From Mastigamoeba balamuthi (taxonomy: Eukaryota > Evosea > Mastigamoebida > Mastigamoebidae), in NCBI GenBank assembly GCA_902651635.1, contig CACRSC010000084.1, positions 1,669,391-1,733,390 of the forward strand: 64,000 nt of DNA. The letters run 5' to 3'. The notes under the pieces are model-generated. The model worked only from the letters and a program-made list of their open reading frames with translations, had not been told where the DNA came from and did not search any database. Numbering within the stretch: position 1 is the stretch's first letter; each line of letters opens with the position of its first letter. This document shows, in pieces, positions 54,501-59,200 of the stretch. A program made the translations under genes and the position numbers.

Positions 54501-56019
54501 GCATGTGCGACCACGCGCACGGCCCCACCGTGCTGCCCGCCGCGAGGCTGACCGCCAGCGTCGACGGGACGGCCCTGTGCGACGGCGCGTACCTCGAGGC
54601 CACGCCGAGCGCCGCCCCCAGCGCCGCGATGACCGCTGTCCCGACGTCGACGGTGCGCACCGACGACACCGCGCCGACGCCGAGCCTCGCGACGGCGCCG
54701 GCGATGACGCCCGTGTACCCCGCGTCCCCCGGTAGCGGGGCGACCCCGGCGACGTAGCTGAGGTTCGCGGCGGCGAGCATCTGCGCATACGTGGCCGCCG
54801 CAGTCGCCGCGTCGGCCGAGAAGTAGTTGTCGTCGGCGTCGCAGACGACCAGCGCGACGACGGCCGCTCCCGTGCGCACGTGCGCGGCGTCGGGCGCGCC
54901 GGACGTGGCCGGGGCGAGCGACCCGGGCCTCCCGGGCGTCAGGGCGCTGAGCAGGCTGTAGAGCGGCGCCTCGCGGGTCGACGTGCAGAACGGGGCCCCC
55001 GAGAACGGGACGCCGCTGCTGCCATTCTTGGCGAGGCCGAGCCTCTGCACCGCGACGGCCTCGTCGGACGAGAACCACCTGAGCTGGTTCTGCGCGAGGT
55101 CGAGGCCGCTGGCGTTGCTGCACTTGGGGTCCGAGTTCTGGCGCGGCGCGTAGGCCGACGCGGTGACCATCGCGAGGCGCCAGTCGTACTGCGGTGACTG
55201 CAGCGCCCCGGCGACGCTGTCGATCGCTGAGGCCACGATCTGCATCCGCGCGGCCATCGAGGGCTGGTTGCCCAGAACGAGCACCACGTCGAGCGGCGTC
55301 GAGGGGCCCGTCGTGAACGCGTCGCAGGCGACGGGCTGCGTGTCCCCGTAGCTCCCCACCGACGCCCCGCTCGCCACGTCGCGCGCCACCGCGTCGGCGC
55401 ACGTCCCCGAGCCCAGCGCCGACCACGCGCCCACGGCGACGACGGCGACCGCGTACCCCGCAGGCGTCGGGCCCCCGAGCATCACGTGCGCGGCCACGAC
55501 GAAGCCGTTGCGCGCGTCTGGCGGCGCGTCCGAGGCCACGCTGAGCACCGGCGCCTGCGAGGACGCGGGGACGAGGGCCGCGAGGATGGCGTTGGCGCGG
55601 CCCTTGACGCCCTGGCCAGCCGAGTTCTGCGAGGCCGCGTGGGCTGCGGTGATGCCGGCGCTGCTGCGCCCGTCCCACGAGACAAAGAGCGTCGTCACGG
55701 GCTGCGAGACGGGCCCGACGACCGCGAGCTGCGCCAGCACCTGCGCGGCCAGCGACGCGTGCGTCGCAGAGGAGGCGTCGATGGCCCACATGGTCGCGAC
55801 GATCGCGACGCCGCATGCCGAGTCGAAGGCCGCAAACGCGGCGCTGCTCGACGCGCGCTCTGCGAAGCTGCCGACGGAGCTGAGGTTCGCGATGCCGATA
55901 TGCACAGGGCCCCACAGGAGGCTGCCCTGGGGCGCGAGCCATAGAGGCGCGCCCTGGGTTGCGGCCACGACAGCGGAGCTAATGTACAACGCTAGCAGAA
56001 TACTACACATGCGCTGCAT
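30517..56019 (-). CDS. Giant cell-surface protein (8,500 aa) with fibro-slime domain and TSP3-like repeat array
   Basis: One uninterrupted frame from an ATG at 56019 to a TGA at 30517-30519. Order: signal peptide (residues 1-20, MQRMCSILLALYISSAVVAA); a von Willebrand A-like region at about 240-440 (PLDVVLVLGNQPSMAARM) whose metal-site DxSxS is altered; two MopE-type metal-binding motifs at about 550-620 (CDGVDNNCDGRVDEG, CFNGVDDNCNGLVDEG); a fibro-slime/PA14-like domain at about 760-970 (FAFTGDDDVWVFINNRLVVD); about 175 Cys-containing thrombospondin type 3-like repeats at 974-6884; a membrane helix at about 6928-6948 (VSLVFVGIMLAIALFVAYQV); and a cytoplasmic tail of about 1,550 residues rich in Ala, Glu, Pro and Arg. 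Fibro-slime domains occur in Dictyostelium prespore and bacterial surface proteins. Calcium-stiffened extracellular repeats suggest a very long adhesion molecule. Cryptic in-frame introns in the tail cannot be excluded. It is divergent from the TSP3 gene at 56245. Confidence 0.85.
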   Translation of the reverse strand: MQRMCSILLALYISSAVVAATQGAPLWLAPQGSLLWGPVHIGIANLSSVGSFAERASSSAAFAAFDSACGVAIVATMWAIDASSATHASLAAQVLAQLAVVGPVSQPVTTLFVSWDGRSSAGITAAHAASQNSAGQGVKGRANAILAALVPASSQAPVLSVASDAPPDARNGFVVAAHVMLGGPTPAGYAVAVVAVGAWSALGSGTCADAVARDVASGASVGSYGDTQPVACDAFTTGPSTPLDVVLVLGNQPSMAARMQIVASAIDSVAGALQSPQYDWRLAMVTASAYAPRQNSDPKCSNASGLDLAQNQLRWFSSDEAVAVQRLGLAKNGSSGVPFSGAPFCTSTREAPLYSLLSALTPGRPGSLAPATSGAPDAAHVRTGAAVVALVVCDADDNYFSADAATAAATYAQMLAAANLSYVAGVAPLPGDAGYTGVIAGAVARLGVGAVSSVRTVDVGTAVIAALGAALGVASRYAPSHRAVPSTLAVSLAAGSTVGPCAWSHMPRGRACGWDYDGRSLSFHGDCVPRVDVATQMSVCYRHWKRGESPSCTPATEVCDGVDNNCDGRVDEGFDVDGDRFSTCSAPAADCNDGDAGVSPGAAEVCFNGVDDNCNGLVDEGCNSASLYQMTFLGRTLNCTARVTVFSYRLQVVSGNVTLSAFVFALNTSWPVVVPANAVLGLDLTSRYTGLRFNLSPALTALSPAYDFNITVTDVFNTTAVAWAAITTTMGSLSGNAVAGPAPFPQSPASMAVPPTSLTLKMVLRDFNVHPDFNNVIAAERGIVTPTLGSDGYPVFNSSRKSTTVTNASTFFQWWHDTPGWNLHYELPLVVPQSVHSPPTYSYQSSSFFPLDGLGYGNHGQDARGAYHNFGFTMAISTMMTYRGGETFAFTGDDDVWVFINNRLVVDLGGVHAAESASISLNSLGLAVNQSYPMAIFFCERHTTASNFKMTTTIQMLSCEQRDACGMCSGACVADSDGDKVPDCVDGCPTDPSKSSPGVCGCGAVDKDTDGDRTPDCKDACPVDPAKLAPGSCGCGVPEATNCGAACPAKSLKSYPGICGCSTLDTDSDGDGMPDCKDGCPSDPAKVVPGVCGCGVADRDSDGDGVDDCADGCPADPRKTSAGQCGCGVADLDDDLDGTANCNDKCPVDPKKVAPGACGCGVSDVDSDGDKTPDCSDGCPKDPAKILPGLCGCGVSEADTDGDKIPDCVDQCPRDPRKISAGQCGCGVADADVDRDSFCDCVDACPQDPGKYLSAGLCGCGTPDTDSDGDGTPNCTDLCPLDFAKVAPGACGCGVADVDSDGDKTADCIDGCPQNPTKTAPLRCGCAVNAPEKDSDGDRTPDCVDGCPLDPGKTAPGVCGCGTSDADSDGDGIPDCHDGCPLDPLKSSAGLCGCGVSDTDTDGDKTPDCHDGCPRDPAKIVPGVCGCGVADTDSDGDKTPDCTDGCPTDPRKTAPGQCGCGVADIDSDSDGVADCKDGCPHDPDKTQPGVCGCGVSDTDTDGDRVPDCKDGCPLDKFKTAPGLCGCGVNDTDSDGDKTPDCLDGCPRDSGKVAPGACGCGVSDADEDHDGTPDCKDGCPLDPKKVAPGICGCNVSDGDSDGDGTPDCKDGCPHDPHKTLPGYCGCGNAETDTDHDGTPDCVDGCPNDRFKTAPGRCGCGANDTDSDGDGVPDCNDSCPRDPLKTAPGVCGCGRPETDTDGDGAPDCVDKCPLDRSKVVPGVCGCGVADTDTDGDGSPDCVDGCPRDPHKIAPGRCGCGVSDVDSDSDGTPDCADQCPLFRWKTAPGVCGCSCNDTDTDGDKTPDCIDGCPHDPLKVAPGVCGCGVADADSDGDGTPDCHDGCPLDPRKVAPGVCGCNASDGDSDMDGTPDCIDGCPRDPYKVAEGICGCGVRDTDSDNDSVPDCKDGCPYDRYKSAPGVCGCGVNDTDSDGDGVPDCNDGCPRDPLKRAPGVCGCGVPDVDTDGDKTPDCVDGCPLDPRKVAAGLCGCGLWDNDTDGDRWPDCNDSCPRDPAKWSSAGLCGCGVPDVDTDGDKTPDCHDGCPRDPAKIVPGVCGCGVADVDSDQDTWMDCNDSCVLDRHKWLSPGVCGCNVSDVDSDGDKTPDCKDGCPMDPNKTAPLVCGCGVSDVDSDGDKTPDCIDKCPRDPRKTAPGQCNCSHADTDTDNDSFADCVDGCPADPAKHAAGLCGCFVADVDTDGDGTPDCHDNCSRDRTKVLPGICGCGIPDVLLAGSCQVPCKPPSVKQFSGACGCNASDSDQDGDAVVDCLDGCPTDPRKVAPGVCGCLRAETDTDHDLTPNCTDGCPLDPHKVRPLACGCGAAETDSDNDSVPDCIDGCPHDPLKTGPGFCGCGVADVDPDGDGVPSCHDGCPLDPAKVAPGLCGCGVSDADSDGDGTPDCRDQCPFDGHKVQPGQCGCGSLEADTDNDTHADCVDVCPRDPAKWNSTGACGCGVSDRDTDGDGVPDCRDLCPLDRLKAAPGACGCGLADADSDGDGVPDCKDGCPHDRNKVAPGQCNCSVPDTDTDNDSVADCVDECPRDRSKVRRGVCGCSVPDVDSDHDTHLDCRDACPRDSCKWDSAGLCGCGVSDVDSDSDGAPDCHDGCPRDRNKTAPGQCGCGIADTDSDGDGVADCVDGCPHDPAKTSAGACGCGEPDADSDGDKVLDCVDGCPHDTAKTAPGVCGCGAAETDTDGDGTPNCTDNCPLDPLKIAPGVCGCGRADTDSDGDGTADCNDGCPLDRNKTSPGTCGCSCSEVDTDGDGVADCNDSCPLDKRKTLAGVCGCGVADADTDGDGVPDCKDLCPADPRKVLPLACGCGVSEVDSDFDGTPDCNDRCPLDPKKVAPGSCGCGVSDVDTDGDGTPDCADGCPLDPAKVEPGIAGCGLPDKDSDGDKTPDVFDGCPSDPNKTSPGLCGCGTSDRDTDRDGVPDCLDLCPSDPRKSAPGACGCSVADTDSDSDGVPDCKDGCPADRNKIAPGQCGCGAADTDTDCDNTSDCKDLCPRDPRKVAPGVCGCGTSDTDTDGDGTPDCADVCPLAPGKTEPGQCGCNASDRDSDGDGTADCLDRCPEDPHKILPGLCGCNTSDVDTDADGTPDCHDECPRDKSKTQVGYCGCGTPETDDDGDGFPNCVDGCPEDPLKKQPGQCGCGRSDTDGDGDGVMDCIDECPTDPKKSVRGVCGCFASEADTDGDKTPDCVDGCPTDPLKTEPLACSCGILDTDTDNDGNPDCVDMCPLDPRKALSPGPCGCGVLDTDTDSDGTPDCHDGCPTDPKKVATGLCGCGVADTDSDNDGVPDCHDPCWLDSFKTLPGVCGCGRRDVDTDGDSHLDCNDSCPLDPLKWLSAGVCGCGAADVDTDSDGHDDCADACPLDPSKWQSAGVCGCNLSDVDTDGDKTPDCKDECPLDPRKTKAGACGCNCSDADSDGDGTPDCIDECRRDPAKVARGVCGCNRSDVDSDGDGAADCVDECPRDPAKTLLGLCGCGVSDVDTDNDSTPDCHDQCPFDRDKTAPGSCGCGVPDTDTDADGAPDCSDMCPLDKSKTSPGSCGCGLADSDYDGDGAPDCDDDCPANPAKVRFGQCGCSAPDIDSDGDKVPDCRDACPLDPNKTRPLKSGCSHSEKDDDGDGAPNSNDQCPRDRGQVLAGPCGCNNTAAGASCSQRCSGTQTPCGCDAPAPDSDGDGVPDCVDLCPTDPMKQLPGVCGCLASDIDTDGDATPDCQDRCPYDAQKLAPGFCGCGTEDTDGDGDATPDCQDGCPSDPSKTTVGACGCGVPDSDADEDGSPACIDECPSDPAKQLRGLCGCGNVDRDADADGAVDCEDKCPGNSQKSAPGVCGCLMSDRDEDGDGVPDCHDPCPWDRLKVTPGLCGCGASDADSDGDGTPDCKDLCPSDPAKVVPGVCGCGTSDADSDGDGTRDCDDACPHDRSKTLPGQCGCGVSDMDSDGDGVSDCHDQCPTDPSKTVAGVCGCFVADVDTDNDTHDDCADACPRDPRKWKSPGHCGCGTPETDTDGDGVPDCVDACPLDVHKSASAGVCGCACSDADEDGDGYAVCNDSCPLDPSKHLGPGLCGCGASDVDTDGDGTPDCHDKCPLDRAKVAPGACGCGVSDADSDGDGVPDCEDVCPHDANKSSSAGVCGCGTSDVDSDGDRVDDCEDGCPRDAAKVVPGVCNCSHSDVDSDGDATPDCADRCPLNPHKVVPMVCGCNVSDTDSDGDRLPDCLDRCPADPRKTAPGQCGCNASDADSDNDTAADCRDLCPHDPGKTAPGVCGCGVADSDSDGDGAPDCTDGCPLNPLKTSPGLCNCSANDTDTDGDGVPDCLDGCPEDPRKAERGVCGCSHSDNDSDGDGTPDCADECPHDRSKTAPGECGCGTNDTDSDGDKTPDCNDGCPRDPRKIAAGQCGCGASDEDTDRDQTPDCHDLCPLDPIKTAPGLCNCSVADVDTDTDGTPDCHDQCPTDPNKTLAGRCGCFVRETDSDGDGTPDCADGCPRDPRKAAPGQCGCSRSDADADGDRVSDCLDRCPLDPLKVVPGVCGCNVSDADSDSDGTPDRCYDGCPLDPRKLEPGACGCNASDYDTDGDGAPDCVDGCPRNRNKTSAGRCGCQAPDADSDGDGCLDCNDSCPLDPRKWLSAGVCGCGVADTDGDGDGVPDCADGCPADPNKTASGICGCGASDRDSDGDGWADCVDACPRDADKRVPGICGCGVADADTDGDGTPDCRDRCPADPHKRAAGFCGCGHSDNDSDGDGTPDCRDGCPHDRAKTAPGACGCGAPDTDGDGDGIPDCRDACPSSAAKAVPGQCGCNATDEDYDSDGRASCADRCPQDPRKWDSPGVCGCGYAENDSDGDEAPDCADACPLDPAKTSPGQCGCGAPDTDTDGDGAADCVDRCPGDSSKKSPGVCGCGVSDRDGDGDGVDDCQDVCPSDPRKTRALQCGCGVGENDSDGDRVADCNDACPSDPHKSASWGACGCGASDADSDGDGVPDCRDGCPRNPDKTSPGVCGCAKADAQTGGVYDCTRGSCPGSATKMSPGRCGCNASDVDSDGDGVPDCLDRCPGNAAKLAPLACGCRALDTDSDYDGVPDCNDGCPLDPLKTAAGACGCGVSDVDSDGDRTPDCADVCPMDQRKSVSAGVCGCNVADTDSDGDGTPDCADACPRDRNKSASPGRCGCSVPDADADGDGTPDCADQCPRDPAKVLPGRCSCGAGETDNDSDGVPDCIDECPANPLKALPLTCGCSRADSDRDGDGMADCVDGCPEDPHKGSPGLCGCGVGDVDSDGDRTPDCADQCPHDANKTVAGQCGCGAADKDSDGDGVDDCRDLCPADPRKVAPGACGCGASDADTDGDLVPDCHDACRLDQNKTAPGVCGCGRPDVDSDGDGALDCNDSCPRDRAKVVPGLCGCGVADADSDNDSVPDCRDLCPHDSRKVSPGACGCGVTDADSDGDGVPDCTDCCPRNRLKQTLVGVCGCALPDNDTDGDSVMDCVDGCPRDPRKAAPGQCGCSIPDTDSDHDGVPDCRDGCPTDPLKAGPGKCGCSVSDADTDKDGTPDCKDQCPLSPAKNATGQCGCSAPDVFSDADAVADCRDACPHDSSKWLSRAVCGCNVSDADSDLDGVPDCRDNCSHDPRKTSPGLCGCGLADNDTDGDGVPDCRDRCPLDPRKTSPLACGCGASENDTDGDGAKDCVDACPRDAAKWASAGVCGCGVPDVDGDRDGYSDCVDNCSADPRKWVGPGLCGCGASDVDADQDTVPDCHDGCPHDPHKILPGACGCGLSDTDADSDGVPDCNDSCPTDRFKVAPGACGCGIDDRDTDGDGTPDCKDGCPHDPHKTAPGTCGCGVADTDSDADGTPDCRDLCPLDPRKALPGQCGCNRTDGDSDGDGHCDCADACPRDRFKWLSAGPCGCGVLDKDSDGDGVPDCHDSCPADPNKTAPGICGCGASDRDSDGDGVADCHDGCPHDANKTGPGLCGCGVRDTDTDGDKTPDCRDQCPEDPSKTLRGQCGCGRADTDTDGDLHADCADACPLNPLKWNSSGVCGCNCSDADSDGDGTPDCADGCPQDPAKTAPGVCGCGRAETDSDNDGVPDCADGCALNPSKTAPGVCGCLLPDVDSDGDGVDDCKDGCPLNPNLTAPSACGCVVPAVDSDGDRTPDCADGCPTDPAKTAPGRCGCFHADRDSDADGALDCVDVCPLNPGKTNSSGVCGCSKPDVDSDSDGVLDCLDGCPLDRNKTAPGVCGCGVADTDSDGDKVPDCVDGCPRDPAKASPGACGCGASDRDADGDGTPDCMDQCPADRSKIAPGICGCGVAETDTDGDNVPDCDDRCPASPAKVVPGLCGCPALDTDVDGDGAPDCSDLCPFNAGKFAPGPCGCAANCTCAEDSDNDTHDDCDDACPFDPRKWRSPGSCGCGEPETDTDGDGYPDCADGCPFNARKHSALPSGCWDNATGYLCPNATLKRTPGICGCSAPDTDSDGDRMPDCTDGCPRDPLKSAPGKCGCGVADTDEDRDSVPDCQDGCPDNPQKVSPGVCGCNVSDVDSDGDQTPDCRDQCPLSPFKTAPGVCNCSAPDVDSDGDGLLDCADPCPLDPHNWCVVPCHNRTRGRTNKTEPGVCGCDVPDTDSDGDGHPDCVDACPYNALKWAGPGLCGCNASDVDTDGDGVPDCHDGCPHNPSKTAPGICGCNASDLVDSDGDKTPDCVDGCPLNPLKTKPGCCGCNATEKDSDGDGVPDCIDGCPRNPNKTQPGACGCNASDVDSDGDGVPDCKDGCPHNPGKATPGRCGCTATEKDSDGDGTPDCVDGCPTDPRKTVPGQCGCGAPDTDTDGDGVADCADGCPLNAGKTAPGQCGCCCSDVDSDNDTWADCNDSCPLDPTKHTDADTDGDGVPDCVDGCPLDPNKVRPGRCGCGVADVLTPDGTYTCDGVPAANAFAGQLAAATTGKAVASKANTAGVSLVFVGIMLAIALFVAYQVYRKYRKTRLAREAEAKAAAAEEDDEDDGDGDGDGDIGDAVAVEEQQAGFANVALGLLAHMHADPDKAKSSVLQQFESEEASGTAEPSPGAGEGSEPAVADVIRAARPRSGGNRRHKPRGGPRGSELDSLAARGGQAPAEGAGAPACPEAAAAAEGEPEIEIPDAEELCAEHEEPQKIAAHRAPAAPAAAAAAAGAHTAAAPDAGEAQGSAAAPAARAAGRGKRRRPKQRKAPAEGLSHPARPRSELAEAEAGAAAAAAPRPAGEVEAEAGQAGPEMLVDRSAEGREICTAGHERSLAAEPAAQPPRSALRPEDGSAQEDAGGASALGAEPEIESETSAPGSRARRGPRARVAGHEPLGAVGERSGTGAQGAESAEGDDRVRMRPARPPALVRGGAHEDAEAEQAAERAERPESGVPAAALDAARAEPQRPQEAQALGPAECSAAAELPEGPEGQGDGAADEGRRSRREPKARRGPQSPLGGLEGRGGAPREGAAPKASSSTAGPALASTADVGVRGTGAAGDEAEAPAAAAELVRRGGQGEGCEQSSAGPGGVDEGLGIARVPLACSEAVLEPADSEEDSAEGLGSRARHGPRAAGRERGPLEAAGARAPLSSSSTDASRDTETAAAAAAGRVASPLPGRAAERTPEPEEAAPCGAETRVVCEGAQGAVDSAQRAARGASPAQPALARASAPPGPESECEQGGQRAEDEAGPAQPRARHGPQRRRGARGSGELGSLAGAAGAAAEAAAGPDDTAAPRSGYAALTRSREAGDALRESGDAVDSAEPARRVLRAPGDTGTGISREGRSERPLCEAGEPRLGGHPVPDQPETSAALAQGVGEADGGIEHAERQRHPGRPPASRADLPGVADQRTTLGASAQPQDEPLPLPLPQALPDAASAHGASRASTGDLEPQPLRAVPRGRTAALAKAGQSAAPQRRPGVSFAVEGPALLPRPGAPELAEEEPQDGQGREREPLGNGRTRHRAGVGAAPAVALGALEVCGARVDEAAVALSARVAAAARRRAAEDAPGAPEGAGPAAPDESQPAPQLSPAVSEEGAAIRGRPKRSTMARLGVQVPLKEPTTAGLAPEAPEAVAREEELSDGGSQLASPSAARRARRGPRRASGSPRALDELFGVPAGAAGDSAAAPDGAAEAPVPRGSAAQPAVEAPHALGSGTADASPSLFALPVPLSNGRSQPAAVPASPESAGPAAAEAAAAVPARRRPRPSMAVLEAPAPAQAHEEAQALTQATRSRSRHTAAAKLTDAMALDELDDRGVQRPPLAGEAPARSESPEEAPVAISGRFPSMAAGLLVQQLAERRSTFNIHKAFQQQQQQREAEAAAPEPQPVAAAGPPRRSRWAALRDKVREGQPQPAEPAPVTLADDAESADGQPQAEAAEAAEAAAEEERRRQREQPRGQGALGGEAASVDRVTRRRQHAEQTAGQWGQLLAEQAQMAANGSAPSAVPAAAAGAAGEESPSGAEEAQSAAEANTVAAFDPGAARAYVAPKGLKRTRVQQQQQSVAPAAQQQSASAVKKWHSTVAAITAAQTRKWGPGQ
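35370..53100 (-). repeat. Coding array of about 175 TSP3-like repeats
   Basis: About 17.7 kb of near-perfect 99-102-nt periodicity encodes units of 33-34 residues: DTDSDGDGTPDCKDGCPxDP, then KxxPGxCGCG and two linker residues. Each unit carries the DxDxDGxxDCxDxCP calcium loops of thrombospondin type 3 repeats plus four Cys. A minority have KWxSAGVCGCG, one residue longer, and a few are broken (for example VPEATNCGAACPAKS near 52880 and SKVTRGSC-type units near 41000). The repeat number is estimated from array length, not counted unit by unit. Confidence 0.9.
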
Positions 56020-56244
56020 CGCGGGGGCCCGCGGACGCGTGCGGCTACTGCACGCTATTACACTTTGACAAAAGGCCAGGGGAGGGGGAAGCAGAGAATG
56101 CTGCAGAGCTGTGCGGTGGTGTGCGGTGCACCGAGGTGGGGACCCGGCGACCTTTGCGGCTATTATTGCCTCAGTCCGATTGGCTGGCCTACTGAATTCA
56201 GCTACACATTAATAGGAACAGCACTGTCTCCCACTCTCCCCGTG
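56020..56244. promoter_or_regulatory. 225-bp bidirectional promoter between two TSP3-repeat genes
   Basis: This is the only DNA between the start codons of the giant protein (-) and the nidogen/TSP3 protein (+), so both promoters and 5' UTRs must lie here. It contains CCGATTGGCTGG at about 56178, an inverted CCAAT box. Shared control of the two related surface proteins is inferred from this arrangement. Confidence 0.55.
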
Positions 56245-59200
56245 ATGCCCCTCCTCTCTTCACACAGACTGGCCCTGGCGGCCCTCATCTCGGGGGCGCT
56301 GGCCGGAACTGCGGTGTACACGATGTCGCGCACTTCGCAGGGCCCGTTTGTAGATCTGAGCAACGCGTCTTCCGGAGCCTCGAGTGCGAGGATCGCGACC
56401 CCCGACACGTGCGTCGGCGTGGAGATGGGGTTCGCCACCGCCATGCCATTTTACACGTCCTCGTATACTTCCGTGTTCATCTGCGAGAACGTGCGACGCT
56501 CTTCGGGGGCTCGGGTCCTCTCTGCTGACATTGTGGGCATCGGCCCAGGGCCTTCTGACGTTCGGGGTCGCGAGCACCGCCTACGCCAACGAGTGCCCGT
56601 TCTCCATGACGAGCAGGACCTCTGCTGCGGTCGCGCTCCTGTGGTGCGACCTGGCCCTCGCGGGGCCCGCAGCGGGGGCCGGGCAGGTTTTCTACCGGCA
56701 CTTTGCCGCGTGCCCTCTGCAGGCCGGCGAGTGCTTCGTGGTGCAGTACAACAACGTCGCCTACGACCTGCCGGGATATTCCGAGAGCAGCGGCGTCTTC
56801 GAGGCGGTGCTCTACGCCGCTGGGGACATCGGCCTGGCCTACCGCTGGGCGGGCTCCTCGCTGCCCTTCACTGCAGGCCTCAAGAACGCCGCGACGGGCG
56901 ACTCGGCCCTGCTGGCCTGTGACAATGCGTCCTTCATCCGGCCAGGCGACTACTTCGCCTTCCGCTTCAACCTCACCAAAGGTCTCGCCTCCCAGGCCGT
57001 CCTCTCTGCTGGCGCCCGCGCTCATCGCCCCCCTCCCCCGCAGACTGCGGCGACGGAAGATGCGGCACCGGAGAGAACTGCGTCAACTGCAGGGCCGACT
57101 GCTCCGCGCCGTGCGGTGCGAGACGGCCCTGGCAGCCGCCCCTCCCTTCACCAGCACTGCCGTCTCACGCTCCCTCCCTCCCACCCCCATTCCTGTTGCT
57201 CCTGGGCGGGTCCAGGGATGTGCGGAGATGGCTCGTGCGTCAGCCCCGAGACGTGCAACTCCTGCGCTGCCGACTGCGGTAAGTGCTGCGGCAACGGAGT
57301 GTGCGACTACGGAGAGACGTGCGCAACGTGCTCCGACTGCGTCGTCGCGGGCAAGCCGTGCTGCGGCGACGGGGTGTGCAGCGGCGGGTCGGAGTCCACG
57401 TGCTCGTGCCCTGCCGACTGCCGCGGCGCCTGCTGCGGCGACGGCGCCTGCGACCCCACGGAGAACTGCTCGACGTGCATTCGGGACTGCGAGCCGCCCT
57501 GTGCAGTCCAGGGGTTCCTCTACCTGCCCAGCACGGACACGGCGCCGTGGACTCCGCGGGCAGCGGGTACAAGAATCGCTCTGGGAGACGACGAGTCCTC
57601 GGGTGCTATTGCTCTGCCCTTCCCCATGCCGTTCTTCTCCCTCAGCAACCCTGTGACCTCCGTCTACATCGGAAGCAATGCGCGCCTCTCCTCTTCCACG
57701 AACACATCAGCTCATCTGGCGTGTTATGTTCCAGGGTATACTCTCGTTCATGTCTGCTGTCACCACCGTGTCCACGCAGTGCCCCTACACGAGCTCGAAC
57801 ACTCCATTCTTCTTCCTGGCGCCTCTGTGGGTGGACCTCGATCCGAGGTTCGGGGATATTTCCTACGCCACCTTGTCCCCGTGCTTGAGGGCTCACAGGT
57901 GAGTTGGTTTACTCACTCACCTTGGCTTCGTTGTGTTCTCACACGTTGGCTCAGAAACTACACGTCATGTTTCTCTGTGCAGTATCGCAACGTATCCGTG
58001 CGGTCCACGCCCTTAACTGTGTCGTTTGAGGCTGTGCTGACTCCGCCGGGAGATATCCTATTCTCCTATTTTGACGTTCCTGACTCTGTCGCTGTGAGTC
58101 CCTGTCCAGCATGTTGCGCAACTCTCAAACAGCCTCCGAGTAGAGTGGTGCAAACGTCGGTCTGAAGTCCGGACCCTTGAATTACGCTTATCAGCTGCAC
58201 GCCTGTGGCGGTTTTGGGCCCACATCCCTCACAAACATGTCCCTCGTCTACACATTCCACGGATGCGGTGATGGCATCTGTGAAAAGTACCAGGGAGAGA
58301 ACTGCGTTAGCTGCCCAAATGACTGCCCGAAGCCGTGTGGTACGAATGTCCTTCGTGCAACGTGCTGTGGGGGAGCTGGGCACAGCATTCTCCAACTCCC
58401 ACCGATATTTTCCTCTTTCCCCATCCCTGTGGAGAATTTCTTTTTACAATTGGTTTTGTTATCGTCATGAATGATGAATGCAACTTCAATAGATATATGT
58501 GGAGACGCACAGTGCAATGCGTCATTGAACGAGAACTGCCTGACGTGCACTTCCGATTGTGGGCAACCTGGGAAGGACACTGATGGAGACCAGTACCCAG
58601 ACTGTGCTGACGCCTGCCCTAGAAATCCGTTCAAGTGGGCATCTCCTGGGGTATGCAATTGTAGCCACAATGATACAGACACGGATGGAGATAGATACCC
58701 CGACTGTGTTGACTCATGCCCTCTCAACCCCAGTGCGACTACTTCCTGATTGCTCCGTTCTCTGACCATACTGTATTGCAGGGAAATGGGCATCTCCTGG
58801 CATATGCGGATGTAGTACGGATGACATTGATTCTGATAAGGATGGCGTAATGGATTGCCGTGACGGATGCCCCTATGATCCAAATAAGACGTCTCCTGGC
58901 GTATGTGGGTGTGGGAAAGCCGATACAGACACAGATGGAGATAAAGTCCCTGACTGTGCTGATGGATGTCCATACGATAGTCACAAGACGGCACCTGGAG
59001 TGTGTGGATGTGGGGTGTCTGATAATGATTCCGACGGAGATAAAACACCTGATTGCAAAGACGGATGCCCCCATGACAAAAACAAAACGAGTCCGGGAAT
59101 TTGTGGCTGTGAAAATCCTGATATCGACAGTGATGGTGACGGATGGTTGGACTGCAATGACCCTTGCCCCAATGATCCTCTGAAGCATGTTTCCGGTCTA

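Noticed and set aside
56065-56244. Upstream extension of the nidogen/TSP3 gene to 56065
   Set aside because: The start there is not ATG, and the ATG at 56245 begins a good hydrophobic signal segment.
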